Origin: Crambe crambe | Taxonomy: Eukaryota > Porifera > Demospongiae > Poecilosclerida > Crambeidae | DNA length: 64,000 bases | Assembly: GCA_963924555.1 (NCBI GenBank) | Contig: OZ004594.1 | Location: 248,001 to 312,000, forward strand | Reading direction: 5' to 3' | Shown: positions 46,774 to 58,619 of the stretch, piece after piece | Layout: each line of letters starts with the position of its first letter | Numbering within the stretch: position 1 is the first letter of the stretch | The notes under the pieces: model-generated | What the model saw: only the letters and a program-made list of their open reading frames with translations | What the model was told of the DNA's origin: nothing | Database searches by the model: none | Program-made: the position numbers and the translations under genes

Positions 46774-48842
46774 ATGTCTAAATGTCTTTTGGTTGGTTTC
46801 GTACTCATTTCACTAGCAATGCTGAAGGTAGATGCTCAGGACACTGATCCACCAGGTAAGGCATAATTCACTAGCTACTTCAGTCCTCACATTTTCATAT
46901 GCACGTATTCATCTTAATCAGTGTGTCCAAGATCTAAAATTCGCATCATCACTCTCAACGAGACGCTTTTGCCTAGAACACCTGAACATATTCAAGCAAG
47001 CAGAGAGTTCCCTCAGTATCCAGCCCCTCAAATTGTGAACTATGGTCCTAACCACACACAGGTCTGGTGCTCTCCGCCTTCAGAAACTGAAGAACAGCCT
47101 GTGGTGTTCATGAACTTCACTGAAGATGTGGTGCTTGTAGGGTTGATATCTGGGGGGTATACATACTCATTCTGCCGTTCACCATTTGACATCGTTCACT
47201 CTGGCGTGAGAGAGTATGTCAGGGGGTTCTACCTGGATTACTCCCTGGATCCAACAGCTGAAAGGGAGGAGGACAATTTCACAAGATATTCTCTTTCTGA
47301 AGAGGCTGAAGAGGCTGAAGAGGCTGAAGAGGTGAATATAGATAGCATTGTGCATCCAGTCTTCAGTGATATATTCCCTTCATAATAGGTTTTTCAAATT
47401 GATGAAACCAATCTAGATCAGCTGATATTATTTCCAAAGCTTGTTACTGTGAGAAAACTGAGAATGCAGGTTGTGGATTCAGAGGTATCCACCCTGAGCA
47501 ATGATACATGCTGGAGCTTGGCCTTCCTAGGATGCCTTCAAGCAGAAGGTACATAGCTAGCTACCCATAGTTGTATGAAGTTTATAAGTTTGGAAATGGC
47601 TGCATCATATTGTATCCTATATTAGTGAGGGAGAGTCTACCAGCAATGAATACTCGGTCACAAGCCTGCAATAACGATGCTGTTGCCATTGCCCTGCCTA
47701 CTGTCATTACAGTGATAGCAGTAGCAATAGCCATCACTATGACAACAATAGCAACTGTGCTGACCTGCAAATACCACAGGAAGGATACTGAAAGAGTGAC
47801 AGGGACGATGGAGCTCACTTCCAAGGCGTACATCACAGATAACACAGCTATTCCTTCTCCGAGCAAGTATGTAAGACTGCAGTCTAGCAGACCCCACCCC
47901 CATCCTTGTACCTAGGCCTATAGAGAGCCTGGGCAAAAGGTTAACCCCTCCCCTCATCCAGATTATTCTCATTAGCTGAAATACAAGAGGGTCTAGGAAA
48001 AGGAACCAAGAACCAAGATTATAGTCCAGTCTATGTTGGTTTTAACAAGTCAAAGTGAATCTATAGGCATTATGCTGAATGCTTAGATGTGCATAATGTT
48101 CAGTATCATAAAAAATTTGGCCATTTTCGATGAAAAAAAGCCAAAAAAATTTACATGCCCAATTTAAATTTTAACAGTCAAAAAGTGAATCTAGGTATGG
48201 CCCATCTTCCTAAGATCCTATCACAAATTAATGTGTATTCACCCTTAACTTCCCAGAAGGGAAATGGGGTATGGATAATGGTAGTGACGGGTGCAGTGCA
48301 GACTATTAGCCATGGAGATCTCATGTAGCAGGTAGCATTAGCATTTACGATATACATAGAGTGGACAATTGATGAACAACCCGAACACTTAACAGTTAAG
48401 TAGAGTCTGAATGAGGTGATCTCCACCTGTTCTTCTTATAGAGCTGGAATAGGGCCAAGTGCATTGAATAGGACAGAAACTAACACCTCACGGACAGTCT
48501 TCAACTCCCTATACAAAGAGTAAGCAGTGAACCTGTTCCACTGGTCAATATATCATTAATTCCACTCTCAATTATTAAAGGAGAGTCGAAAACCCCGAGG
48601 ACAGAGAAGCCATTGACAATTATTCATTAGAGCATGAGGAGCTGGTATACTATGCGTCTGATTCTCAGTCTGATAAAGCGGTCAAGATTCCTGGACCAAC
48701 CAATGAGGAAGATAGGATCTACTCCATTCCAAAGAGTCCTGGAAATCACTTTGATATGGCAAGAAATAACAGCTATGGCCTACCGTCCGCTCTTTCCCTA
48801 AATGAAATGCCAGGCAAAGTCTATGAAAACATAAGGACATGA
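46774..48842 (+). CDS. F5/8 type C (discoidin)-like receptor with tyrosine-motif tail, gene 1
   Basis: Exons 46774-46855, 46922-47331, 47389-47548, 47626-47866, 48442-48519, 48581-48842 give 410 residues. Signal peptide (LLVGFVLISLAML, cleavage near VDAQ). The ectodomain begins VCPRS, has TQVWC, VVFMNFTEDVVLVGLISGG, VRGFYLDYSLD and ends WSLAFLGCLQ. First Cys, WC and terminal LGC follow the F5/8C/discoidin pattern. N-glycosylation sites (NET, NFT, NDT). An acidic triplet repeat EAE ends exon 2. Transmembrane segment AVAIALPTVITVIAVAIAIT and basic KYHRK. The tail has KAYIT, NSLYKE, NYSLE, VYYAS, RIYSIP, SYGLP and KVYENI; YENI fits a Grb2-type pYxN site. Probably a cell-surface receptor for glycan, lipid or matrix ligands that signals through SH2 proteins (inferred). 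Confidence 0.8.
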
Positions 48843-49905
48843 AAACAGTCACTCAATATTAGTAGCTAATGTGAAGACTGCAAGAATGTTAGAGATGTAG
48901 AGAGTGTGCATGGGAGTTCAATTGGGTCAGTGGATATTTGGTCCAAATGATATTCATTATTATCGAAGAACCAAAATGTCACAGGTAATTTGATTTCCAA
49001 TTTTTTGAAAGTTAAAATATAGTCATTTTTCAATTTTTGAAGATTCAATTTTATGAAAAATGAAAAAAAAATTTCAAGATCAAATTTTAGATTGTTGCTG
49101 ACACCACTATACCATGTTACGATTGTTATTTTTAATTTTCTTCTTGTTAATTTTTCTTGCCACAGTACCACGTGATCTGGTACAGTATTTCAAAAACTGT
49201 AGGTCTACCAATCACGAATACCCTTTACCTACCTATCGATCCCGGGCCTAGAACGAGGCTACCCTTTACCAGCATCGGTGCTACCAGGAAGAAACATGCC
49301 CCCAATGCAAATAGTTCACAGCTTTCTATCACAAACTAGTGATGGACCAACTAAGAGTTCCAGTCCAGTACCTTTGATCTACATGCTTTTTCCTTCTTCT
49401 GATACGTACAGGAAGATTATGTGATATATCATATTCTGCAGAGGATATATAGGAAATGTGTAAAACAGAATCTATCCTTATGATTTTAGGAAATTTAACT
49501 TTTCACCATTAGTAACTTTGGACCCCACAGCTTTCTATTGTTGGTGAACAGGAAAGTTACTGTAATGTCATTGATCCTACAGCTCTTTGATAATGACATG
49601 GGTAGTTGGTGCATCAGACATTTTAAGTGGTACTGGAATTAGTTCAGCGACACTAAGCACCTCTTCAAGCCCAGCAAAATTTCTCTTCCATCTGAGACTA
49701 CTAAATCCTGATTCTCAATGTCAATGTACATGATTAGGTTTATATTAGATTTGATACAAGTCTGCAGTTGTACATTAAAGCTCACACCCATAATTCAACG
49801 TCAGGCATGCTGCCAATCGGATATGTAGCAATCATTAACCCCTTACCCAAAGCATTCACACACACAAAAAAAGATAATACTCTGTCCTTTATCCATAGAA
49901 TCATC
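48843..49905. other. AT-rich intergenic stretch
   Basis: No gene supported. Contains poly-A/T-rich segments with ATTTTTCAATTTTTGAA phrases near 49010-49070. Confidence 0.5.
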
Positions 49906-52900
49906 ATTTTTTAAAAAAATCATTATAAAGTTCCAACAAAAGCTTCAATCCTTGGCTTTCTGTCCTGCCACCTGAAACAAACAAATAGTTATCGGATAAT
50001 AGCTATACTCAGAACTATTTATAAATGAAGTGCTAACCCCTGGTGATCTGTCCAATTATATTGATACTGGAGGTATTAAGTTATTTTGAATCTTCTATTC
50101 ATAAAGCTTGTCATGAGCAACACTGTCATAGACTTGTACTAAACACTCCAGCTGGGTTTTCATATGCTGTTTACCAGCCCAACCTTGTATTAAGTAAATA
50201 GTCCGGCATGCACAGAGGTGCCGAGGGTTTCCCTGGATTGGATATGAACCAAGATAGGCAGCTGACTCAACCCACATTAACACCTTTGTTCCTCTGGCTC
50301 ACTAGTGATGTATCAGGCACTCAGGGTTGTCTCCCCTAGCTGTACTTTCAAACAGGGTGCTTAAGTATATTCATGGGAATACAATTCAATTAGTGCCATA
50401 CATCTCTCCATTGGACCCTTTTTTAAAGTGACACACCTTACCAGATATTTGGTACAACTTCATAGTTGTGAGAACCTGGACTTATGCTTGGTTACTAATG
50501 GTAAAGATCCTAGAGTATTAAGTATAGGAATTTTTAGTCTTATAACCTTTGACCTGCCATCCCTACTTAAAGAGTATGTTAGAGTGCTAACGCACTCATA
50601 TGCTTAGATCGACAGCCAGTAGGCCAGTAAGCCTATCGGCCCCCTATCAGCTCTGAGAACTTACTTCTACATTGAACACCAACAAAAATGTTCCCTCTAT
50701 GACATCACAAGTAAGCCCCACCCCAAACAAGCTATTTTCTCAGTGAGACTTCCACCAATATTGAATTTTCTTAGGCATACAAAACAATTTCAATCACACA
50801 GTTACCTTTTTTAAGAATGGCTCTTTGGAAAGCTATCATGGTTGGAACCACTCGAAACTGAAGCAGACTATTCTCAGTACACATCTGGAAGATATAAACA
50901 ATACAGTTGTTTATAGCTAGCAACTATCCAATGGATGTAAATGCAGCATACTCAACGCTGCTACTGTGTACTTTTGATCCTTTAGAGGATTCCTTGTATT
51001 GTGGGCCTAATGCTCTTCCCTATCAAAGAAACCATAGGATGGATACCTAGCTCCATCCAATCATTAAAGAAACCAAGCCAGACTCAACAGACCTCTTTTG
51101 CTCCTACTATACTCTCACAGGCCAATGAAAACGCCTTTAAAGCACAGGTTATCCTCACTAGTATTCAGCAGATTTCTTCAATGAGGGTGGTGACCAGAAT
51201 CATACAGTGTGATAAATACACTTGCAAATAAGCATCTGAATAGCTGATAGACTACTCCATAGATGTTGACTTATAAGTGGCTAGGCAGTTGCATACAAAG
51301 AAAGCTGCCACACACAAGCACTTAGATAAGCCTAGGACCTACTGACAAACTGTAGAAATCATGAAATAATGCAGTGTGCAAGCTCAGTACTAGGCCTTGT
51401 CCAAATTTTTTTTACCTATTATTCTAGGGCTACACAATACACTGTTGTTCTTTGAATGAGTCAGTAAGAAAAAAACCCGTTCAGCAGCAGCTGATGATGG
51501 CTATAGGAGGAGGACTGATTTATAGGCTTTCGACCAGTGAGGTAGCTCATGTGCATGGTTTTCACCACTCTGTTACTGTAAAACATCCTCAGCCTTAGCC
51601 ATGTAAGCAGGTAACTTAGCTTTTAAGTTCTGAATTGTACCATCCTTCATAAAAGGCAAAGCTTTTAGAGAATCTACATCAGAAAGGGTAGGCTTCTGAA
51701 CCATACTGCATGCAGTATGGTACAGTATACTGCATGTATGGCTCATAATATTGACTCAACTTATTATCTCCACCCACTTCCTGTCTGTACAAATTATTAT
51801 CAAAATTATGCTAGCATAAATTAGGCAAGGCCTACTCAGTACAGCATGAGAGATAACTTTGTGAGATATGGATGTATTATAACTATATCAAGTAATATTA
51901 ATGAGCATAATTTGGGGAGGAATAGAATAATAGGAGTCAACAAGTACATGTGATTGCTTCCACAGTGCAAGTGTCACTTCAAGTCATGCAATAAGGGGAA
52001 AAGCCATCATCTATAATTATGTGGGTATGGGGGCCACTCCTTCTGTAGCTACTGTTAACTGGAAAGGTGATCGATAAAGGCACACACACACTGCACTAGT
52101 CTCTTTAGTCCTGGAATAACCAGCTATGATCTTACCCATAAAAGAAAAATCAAAAGATTGATCAGTACAGCAGATTGCAGTGATCTTCCAGAACAGCCAA
52201 AACCAAAAATTTACATAGCCTCCTTTCAAGTAGCCCAACTCCAAAGCCATTTGAAAGGAGACTATGTAAATTTTGGTTTTGCTGTTCTGGATTTCATGTT
52301 GCAAGATCACTGCAATCTGCTGTAACCAGCCAGCACATCTTAGAGCTTATACTCCAGACTGGGAGGTTCCAGATTGAATGGTAGGTGGACCTACAGTGCC
52401 AGGTGCTTATTTGGTCTGGTGCCTTTAAGCTGGAATGTAATGTTGTTAAGGGTGCTTGCAATAGCAACGCCCGTGCTTCTATTTCTAGAGTTTGAAAAGG
52501 TTGTCCTGCACTTATACTGCAGCTAGTTGGATAATTTTATAGTCTTATCTTCAGATAGGATCAAGCTACACACTATGTAATAGTTATTAAGAGAGGGTGG
52601 GGCATGGTGTGGCTAAAATACCTTAAACCATAAAATTTTGATTACTTCGTACATCTCAGGAATCACTGGTTCGAATCAGCTCATTTTTTGCATGCAGCTT
52701 TCATAAGTTAAGGTGATCAACGTAACAGTTAATTTTTTTCTATATCTAGCTTAGACATCTCAAATCACAAGGTCGGGCATGAAAAAATAAGCATAAACTA
52801 AAAATTAATATTGAAATTCAGAAAAACTCAATGTTATGTTGTAGAATACAGATAGAAGGTGTCTGAGAGAAAAAATTATCCAAGTAAGTCCAACAGTTCC

Positions 52901-53731
52901 TGAGAATTACAGGCATTAGCAAAGTTGTTCATAGCACCCACGAAAATTAGGCAATATTTAAAATTTTTGGTGTGTGTGGTAGTGACATGGTACTGTATAG
53001 CTAGGATATTTTGCTTATTGCTGCTCTAAACAGCTCTGGAGTTATACTCCCCTAGCAACCATGCGTGGGCGGAGGGTTGCAAGCACCCTTAATTAAACTG
53101 GAAGGCCAGAAGCCAGTGTACAGTGCTTTGCACTCATTGTCATAGCTACAACTGCAGCTGAAATATGAAATCTGGATTGCAGGTTGCTTGACACAAGTAC
53201 TTCAGCCAGCAAGGTCACATGGACCAATCAGATTCATGCTGACATCATTGCCTGCAAATCTGATTGGTCCATGTGACCTCAGTGGCTGAAGTACTAACCT
53301 GCAATCCACTGTACCAAACCAAACACTCACCCATAGCCTGTACTTACAGCAAGTTTCCTCACTTTTGCCACTGCTAGAGCTACAGCCTTTAGACCAAGCA
53401 CTCAGTGCTCAAAGAAATCACCCAGGTCTATATGTACACTGTGACTAAAAAAAGGTTTGTATCAACTATGGTTTTAAAACCTCTGGCTTTGCAAGGCAAA
53501 GCCATAAACCGAACAGGGCTGCATTTAGTACATGTGAAATGACTTTAGAAAACACTCAATAATGCAACCAGTGAGAATAAAAGCATTCATTTGCAGATCA
53601 GCTTCATGAAGACTTGTGAGAACATACCCTTTTGAGAGAAAGTATGGTAGTGGTCGCCCATATCAGGTTGTTCATCCTTTCCATTAGAGCTTCAGAATGT
53701 TGGCCGCTCTGTATTTGGGTTTCTGCCATGT
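49906..53731 (-). CDS. Possible small three-exon gene, function unknown
   Basis: On the minus strand: an acceptor and ATG at 53729, exon to 53628 (34 codons, MAETQIQSGQHSEALMERMN and onwards), exon 50806-50884 (MCTENSLLQFRVVPTMIAFQ, ending AILKK), and a last exon starting at about 49973 after TTTGTTTCAG with the stop near 49906. The first two exons join in phase. A likely 5' UTR exon with donor GCAGGTGAGTGCG sits at about 53980-54030 next to a CpG-containing TGCGCATGC. I do not recognise the protein, which would be about 80 residues and mostly helical. Introns of nearly 3 kb are long for this window and contain transposon debris. The model is tentative. Confidence 0.3.
51420..51704 (-). mobile_element. 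hAT transposase C-terminal remnant
   Basis: Minus-strand fragments read LKAKLPAYMAKAEDVLQ, a stop, HELPHWSKAYKSVLL, a stop, then PSSAAA and ERVFFLLT. This is the hAT dimerisation region (LP..W, VLL..P.S...ER.FS). Stops and frame changes show it is dead. Confidence 0.8.
52168..52322. mobile_element. Foldback element (MITE-like)
   Basis: CAGCAGATTGCAGTGATCTT, then CCAGAACAGC..AAAACCAAAA and TTTACATAG, is mirrored by CTATGTAAATTTTGGTTTT, GCTGTTCTGG, GATCACTGCAATCTGCTG. Arms are about 65 bases with small interruptions. Confidence 0.85.
53173..53308. mobile_element. Foldback element, family with GGTTGCTTGAC ends
   Basis: TGGATTGCAGGTTGCTTGAC, AGTACTTCAGCCAGCAAGGT, CACATGGACCAATCAGATT is followed by AATCTGATTGGTCCATGTGA, CCTCAGTGGCTGAAGTACT, AACCTGCAATCCA. 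Two more copies lie at 54170-54440. Confidence 0.88.
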
Positions 53732-54169
53732 CTAAAACCTAAACACACGATTGAAAGTATTTAGCAACATACCAGTTGCTCACATAGCAAACACAGAGAA
53801 GTAGCTTATGAAAGACATAACCAGCCTATATATCTTTGGTTGTCTCCCTCACCTTTTACACCCTTCCCAGTCATTGTATGCTGAACACTCGGAATTCAGC
53901 AAAACACTAAAAGTTCCAGTGTGCTTATGTATAGGAAATCCTCAACCTCATTCCAAGTCACCAAACTGAAAAACGCACTCACCTGCATGCGCACCACCGG
54001 CACCGCATCACTTGCAGCACGTGATGTATCACGGGGTACTTGTAGTGACGTCAATCGGCCAACTCATTAGATTTATTTTGTGCTTCCTTTCCCCCGCCTC
54101 CAAGAAAAAGGCAGCTGCATACATAGGAGGCTGTATCGCTTCGATAAGCCAAGCACCTACAACCCACTT

Positions 54170-54440
54170 ACTGTGGATTGCAGTCTACTAGACTTTAGCA
54201 TTCATGCTGACATCATTACCCCTGCAAATCTGATTGGTCCATATGACCTTAGTGGCTGTGTACAGTGAATTGCAGGTTGCTTGACACTAGTACTTCAGCC
54301 AGCAAGGTCACATGGACCAATCAGATTCATGCTGACATCATTGCCTGCAAATCTGATTGGTCCATGTGACCTCGGTGTCTGAAGTACTAGTGTCAAGCAA
54401 CCTGCAATCCACTGTACGTGTCAAGCAACCTGCAATCAAT
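54170..54440. mobile_element. Nested foldback elements of the same family
   Basis: A complete foldback (54261-54416) with the arms described for 53173-53308 is inserted in, or abuts, partial arms of the same family (GTGGATTGCAGTCTAC at 54172 and TGTCAAGCAACCTGCAATC at 54419). It borders the 3' side of the RING gene. Confidence 0.82.
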
Positions 54441-54505
54441 GGTAGATACGCCACAATGTTGGAAAAGAGAATGATAAAGTCAATGAGAAGCAATGTTTAT
54501 AACAG

Positions 54506-55818
54506 TCAATTAGAAGCTGAAGTACCTTCTGGATTCTCCATGTTCATAACCAGTTTCTTTATTCCACGTAAAAAGTCATCGATGCCATACAGCCTGCACG
54601 TCTCTGAATAACTTCTCTCTGCACCACATCGGGGGCAAGGCTTGCTGTTTCGCCCATCACACTCATACCACCTGTCAACGCATTTTTCACAGCCTATAAG
54701 ATATTTACAGCACCGTGAAAAAATGACTGGTGGCTCAAGTACATCCTGGCAGATGGAACATTTAAAGTTGTCAATTAGGAGGTGGTGCAGAGAAAGAGGG
54801 ATCCTCAGTGTTTTATCAATTGTTAACAGAGACGACAGTTGTTTCTTGATATCTTTAACATCCTTTCCAATAGTACTGTCAGAATATTTGAAATGCTTTG
54901 GTCTAGGCACATCACTCTCAGATGAAGACGTGCTATCAGCAGGATGCTTCCCTTTGAAACTGAATTTCAGCGATCTCTCTGTCACTGCATATATTTTTCT
55001 AGAGCCAATTTTCCAAAAATTCAAACCTATAATGGAATAAAATTGAGTAAACCAAAAAAAAGCTAATGTTGCATGCTTACAGCTCACCTTGAGTGCCAGA
55101 ACTGTCCTCCAGTTCCATTCCATCTGCGGTCACCAAAACATACTCCGATCCCCACTTTCCTTTTACCACATGGGACAAATACAGTACATTCGCAGTTTCC
55201 TCTGTGACCTTAACAAACTCCACATGGAGTGGCTTGAACTCTGGGCGACTTCCAATCCCTTTCTTCATAATTGCTTGCACAATTTTTACGTTAACTGCAG
55301 ATGAAGATGATGCCTTTCTGCTTGTAAACAGGGGTGACGCTTGCAGTGGCTTGCTTCCAACAGTAGAGAATACTCTACTAAAACCAGCAGAACTTTCACC
55401 ATCACGACTGACATTACTGCCACTAGGACTGCCCTCAACCATTAGCGTGGTTATGAATAGCCCAACATCTCCAGTAAAAACAAAACGGGAGTTGCGATTA
55501 TCCGGAAAGAAGGATTCCCTCCCTCCAGCCTCTTTCAGCCACACAGTATCAACATTCAACTAAAAAAATAATATTATAAATAAGCTATGGGAAAAAAACA
55601 ACAAAAAAACAAACAAAAAAAACAACAAAAAAAAGGTTACTTACAATTGTTAGCGCTAACATCATACAAGGAAAAGCTATAGCTCTACTTTAACTCACCG
55701 AAAAAATTCTAGCCACTGTGGACGGGGTGACCTGGTCAAGATTCAGGTTAACACTTCGGCCTTCCCTTGTCAATGTAATATGTTCCGGTGAGGAGGGAGG
55801 CGAAGGAACGTTATCCAT
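54506..55818 (-). CDS. RING-finger protein, head-to-head with the integrase-like gene
   Basis: Minus-strand exons 55699-55818, 55088-55559 and 54506-55026 join in phase to 370 residues from MDNVPSPPSSPEH. The N-terminal region (LTREGRSVNLNLDQV, VARIFSLNVDTVWLKE) looks like a small globular domain dealing with a short beta/ubiquitin-like fold, then a Ser-rich linker. A second globular part (VTEETANVLYLSHVV, WGSEYVLVTADG) precedes the C-terminal RING: FKCSICQDVLEPPVIF, RCCKYLIGCEKCVDRW, PCPRCGAER, a variant with Cys at the usual His position. It likely acts as an E3 ubiquitin ligase. I recall similar RING proteins next to integrase genes in other invertebrates and fish, but cannot verify this here. 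An upstream in-frame ATG (55881) is possible. Confidence 0.75.
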
Positions 55819-55940
55819 CAGTGCAACCAAGTGAAATTTGCAGCACTGAAATTTTGCAGCACCGTCTGCTTTCATATACACGCATACGGGAGGGGGCGGG
55901 GGCGTGGCAAAAACGCTCTAAGCAAGCTGAGTAGTGAGCC
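55819..55940. promoter_or_regulatory. Bidirectional promoter between RING and integrase-like genes
   Basis: Only 122 bases separate the two start codons. The interval holds a GC-box-like GGGAGGGGGCGGGGGCGTGG (55889-55908). No TATA box is seen. Shared control is inferred from spacing. Confidence 0.6.
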
Positions 55941-58462
55941 ATGTCGGTTTTAAGTAATTTGCTAGCGGCCGACTCCATTATAAGAAAGATGGTAGTTGAG
56001 GAAAAGCGGACCCTTTCTGAGGTCTGCCTGGCGTTAAAAGAATCCTTTCCACATCTATCCAGAGGGTTTAGTAGACGGAGCGTCAGAAGATATTGCGCAG
56101 ACAATGGCATTCACAAGACGTCAAGACTGCAAAATAGCATGCTAGACCGGGTAGTATGGACTTACATCCTAAAGGTAAAACTTAGTAAGGGCATTTCAAT
56201 ACAGTTTAGCTAAATAAATTAGCTACTTGTTTCTCAGGCAAAAACTGAGTAGGTAGGATATTTAGGGGTGTTCCCAAACTTAATTATTAAGGCCATGGTA
56301 ATTATGAAAATTGAGGAGGGAGGTATTAGGGTGTAGTCAAATGCCATTTTCGGAGATAATAGTATCAAGAGAGCTAATTTGAACTTTGACCCTAATTTTT
56401 TTTCTTGGGGAGGCATCAAAATTTGAGGAGGGAGGGCCTGAGAAACAGTTAAATAAATTACTGTGGCCTTAATCCATTACTCTTTTTTTTTAGGTTGGTC
56501 CAACATACGGTCGTAAGACAATGACCGGATTACTTGCAGCTAATGGTATTAAAGTTTCAGAGAAACGTGTAGGAAGTTCTCTAAAAAGAGTGTGTGCAGC
56601 ATTCCATAATAGAAGAGTAACACGCACGCAGAGTCAAACAAATCCTGTGCCCTATTCTGCTAGATATATAGGTGAGAAATTACACATTGACCAAAACGAG
56701 AAACTAGTAATGTTCGGCGTAACCCATGTCTGTGCGGTGGATGGTATGAGTGGGATGATAGTTGGATTTGCAACCATGCCTATCAAGAACAATGTTATCA
56801 TATATCAGGAGCTCTACATGTAAGTTTGTGTGAGCTTGAAATAATCAGTAATGGAATGGTTGCTACACAGCTAGCTTATAGTTTTCATTGCAGTCACTTT
56901 TTTGAACTATAGGAAAATTGTATCTAAATATGGACTGTGGGACCAAATACGGGTTGATTACGGTCGGGAATGGTATTTAATGTTATCAGTACAGCAAGCA
57001 TTGGCTCATTTAAGAACTAACACTGCAAAACCACCTTATATTCAGACATCATCTAAAAAGGTTAGTTTGTGTTCAATTTTATAATAGCACAATGATTACT
57101 ACTAATGATGATCGATCATGATCTAAGCGTTGCAGTGTCAGTGATGGGTATAGCTTGCTTGGCTATCTAAACGTTTAAACTTGCACTGGGGTGAAGTGAC
57201 AAATAATTGTGTGTGTTGTGAGTTGTTTTTTTTGCAAAGCTCCTATTACTCTATTCCGCAGTGCTCCTCTCCAGCAGACCCATTAGCTAATGTCCTTAAA
57301 GAGATATTTTGAACTGTGTGTAAACATAATTTTACGAACAGTTTCTTGCTGATCCCCAAAAGGATGCAAAACCTATGTGTAGGCAGGGGAGTAGTAGCTA
57401 TAACAATGACTTTTATAATTCATGCCTATTCCAGTGAATCTTCCAGTGAATCCCTCATTATTATGCCAGCATATTAGTGCCTATATGCCTGTGGCACTGG
57501 TGTGCAAATTTTCAAGGGCTTCAGAAATAAGATTTTGGAATGTAAAATCACCCAAAAGTTGTATAGAGCAGTGGTTGGCTGGGTCAAAGAACTTAGAGGC
57601 TACAAAAGTTAATCTCCTGCTATCCTGTGATGGTCAGTAGCCAGCACGCCAGAAATCAAAGCTCCAGGACCTTCCATGAGCTCAAAACATATTACATGTT
57701 TTAATATAATTATATGCAATTTTTTGTAGAATCACATTGTGGAAAGAATGTGGAGTGAAGTGAATTCAAGAGTAAATTATCCCATTAAAGCAATTTTGGT
57801 TGAAATGATGGAGGGAGGACTGTTAAATATTGATGATCCTCTGCACTTATTTTGTGCTTCCTGGCTAAGCATTCAAGTATCGTCTGTTGGAATACAGTCC
57901 TTTTTAGATTCTTGGAATCATCATACTATACCAGGTATAATAAAACTGGTACCCCACATTGTAGCTATTACTATCTATCGCTGCTTGATGTAAGACAACT
58001 ATTCTACAAACTATTGTATAGTTATAAATCCCTCACTCAAGGAAGAAAGTGATTATGGCATCAGTCCTATCCACAGCATACAATTGATGATGAATCATTA
58101 TAGAATGTATTTATGATGTTAATGTAGGGAGAAGGAGGGGCACCATGGGAGCACATGTTCCTTATCAATTGATGCAAGCACACAATAAAGCTACAAGAGT
58201 AGACACTCGGTTAATTCCACAAGCAGAGCAAGCAGTCAGTGATTATAGACTGGGAGGTGGCAGAATTACTGATCCAGACCAGGACATTAATGACCCTTTA
58301 TTCAACGATATGGTGAAGATGGACATACGGTTTCAGTCATTTATCAAACGGTTTCCATCCTTTGAGGCTATTTTTCACAATCTTGTTAATGAAAATGTTT
58401 CTCTTTTTGTTGATGCTTTAACATATTTTATTGATCTAACCTTCCGTTTGTGTCATAGTTAG
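55941..58462 (+). CDS. Intact five-exon DDE-integrase (rve-like) gene
   Basis: Exons 55941-56174, 56494-56819, 56913-57060, 57730-57934, 58128-58462 join perfectly (78, 108+2, 1+49, 68+1 codons and so on) to 415 residues. N-terminal helix-turn-helix-like region (KRTLSEVCLALKESF, RSVRRYCADNGI) is followed by a second one (YGRKTMTGLLAANGI). The catalytic core shows LHIDQNEKL (first Asp), CAVDGMSGMIVGFAT, QIRVDYGREW (second Asp) and HIVERMWSEVN (Glu), so the DDE triad is retained. The C-terminal part begins with IPGRRRGT and has EQAVSDYRLGGG. No stop or frameshift interrupts it. Canonical GT-AG introns with conserved phases suggest either an intron-bearing active transposon or a domesticated host gene. 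It is related to the dead copy at 8569-9660. Confidence 0.82.
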
Positions 58463-58619
58463 ACATGTCATGGCTATTATCATAAATATGTGGTTCCTAG
58501 ATCTCCTTGCTTTTGTCATTGTTCCCTCTCCATATAATAATGCAATTTCATCTCATAGCTATATCTCTTTAATAGACAAAAGACAAATGAGTTGGTAGTA
58601 AAAGGTCGAGTAAAGCTAT

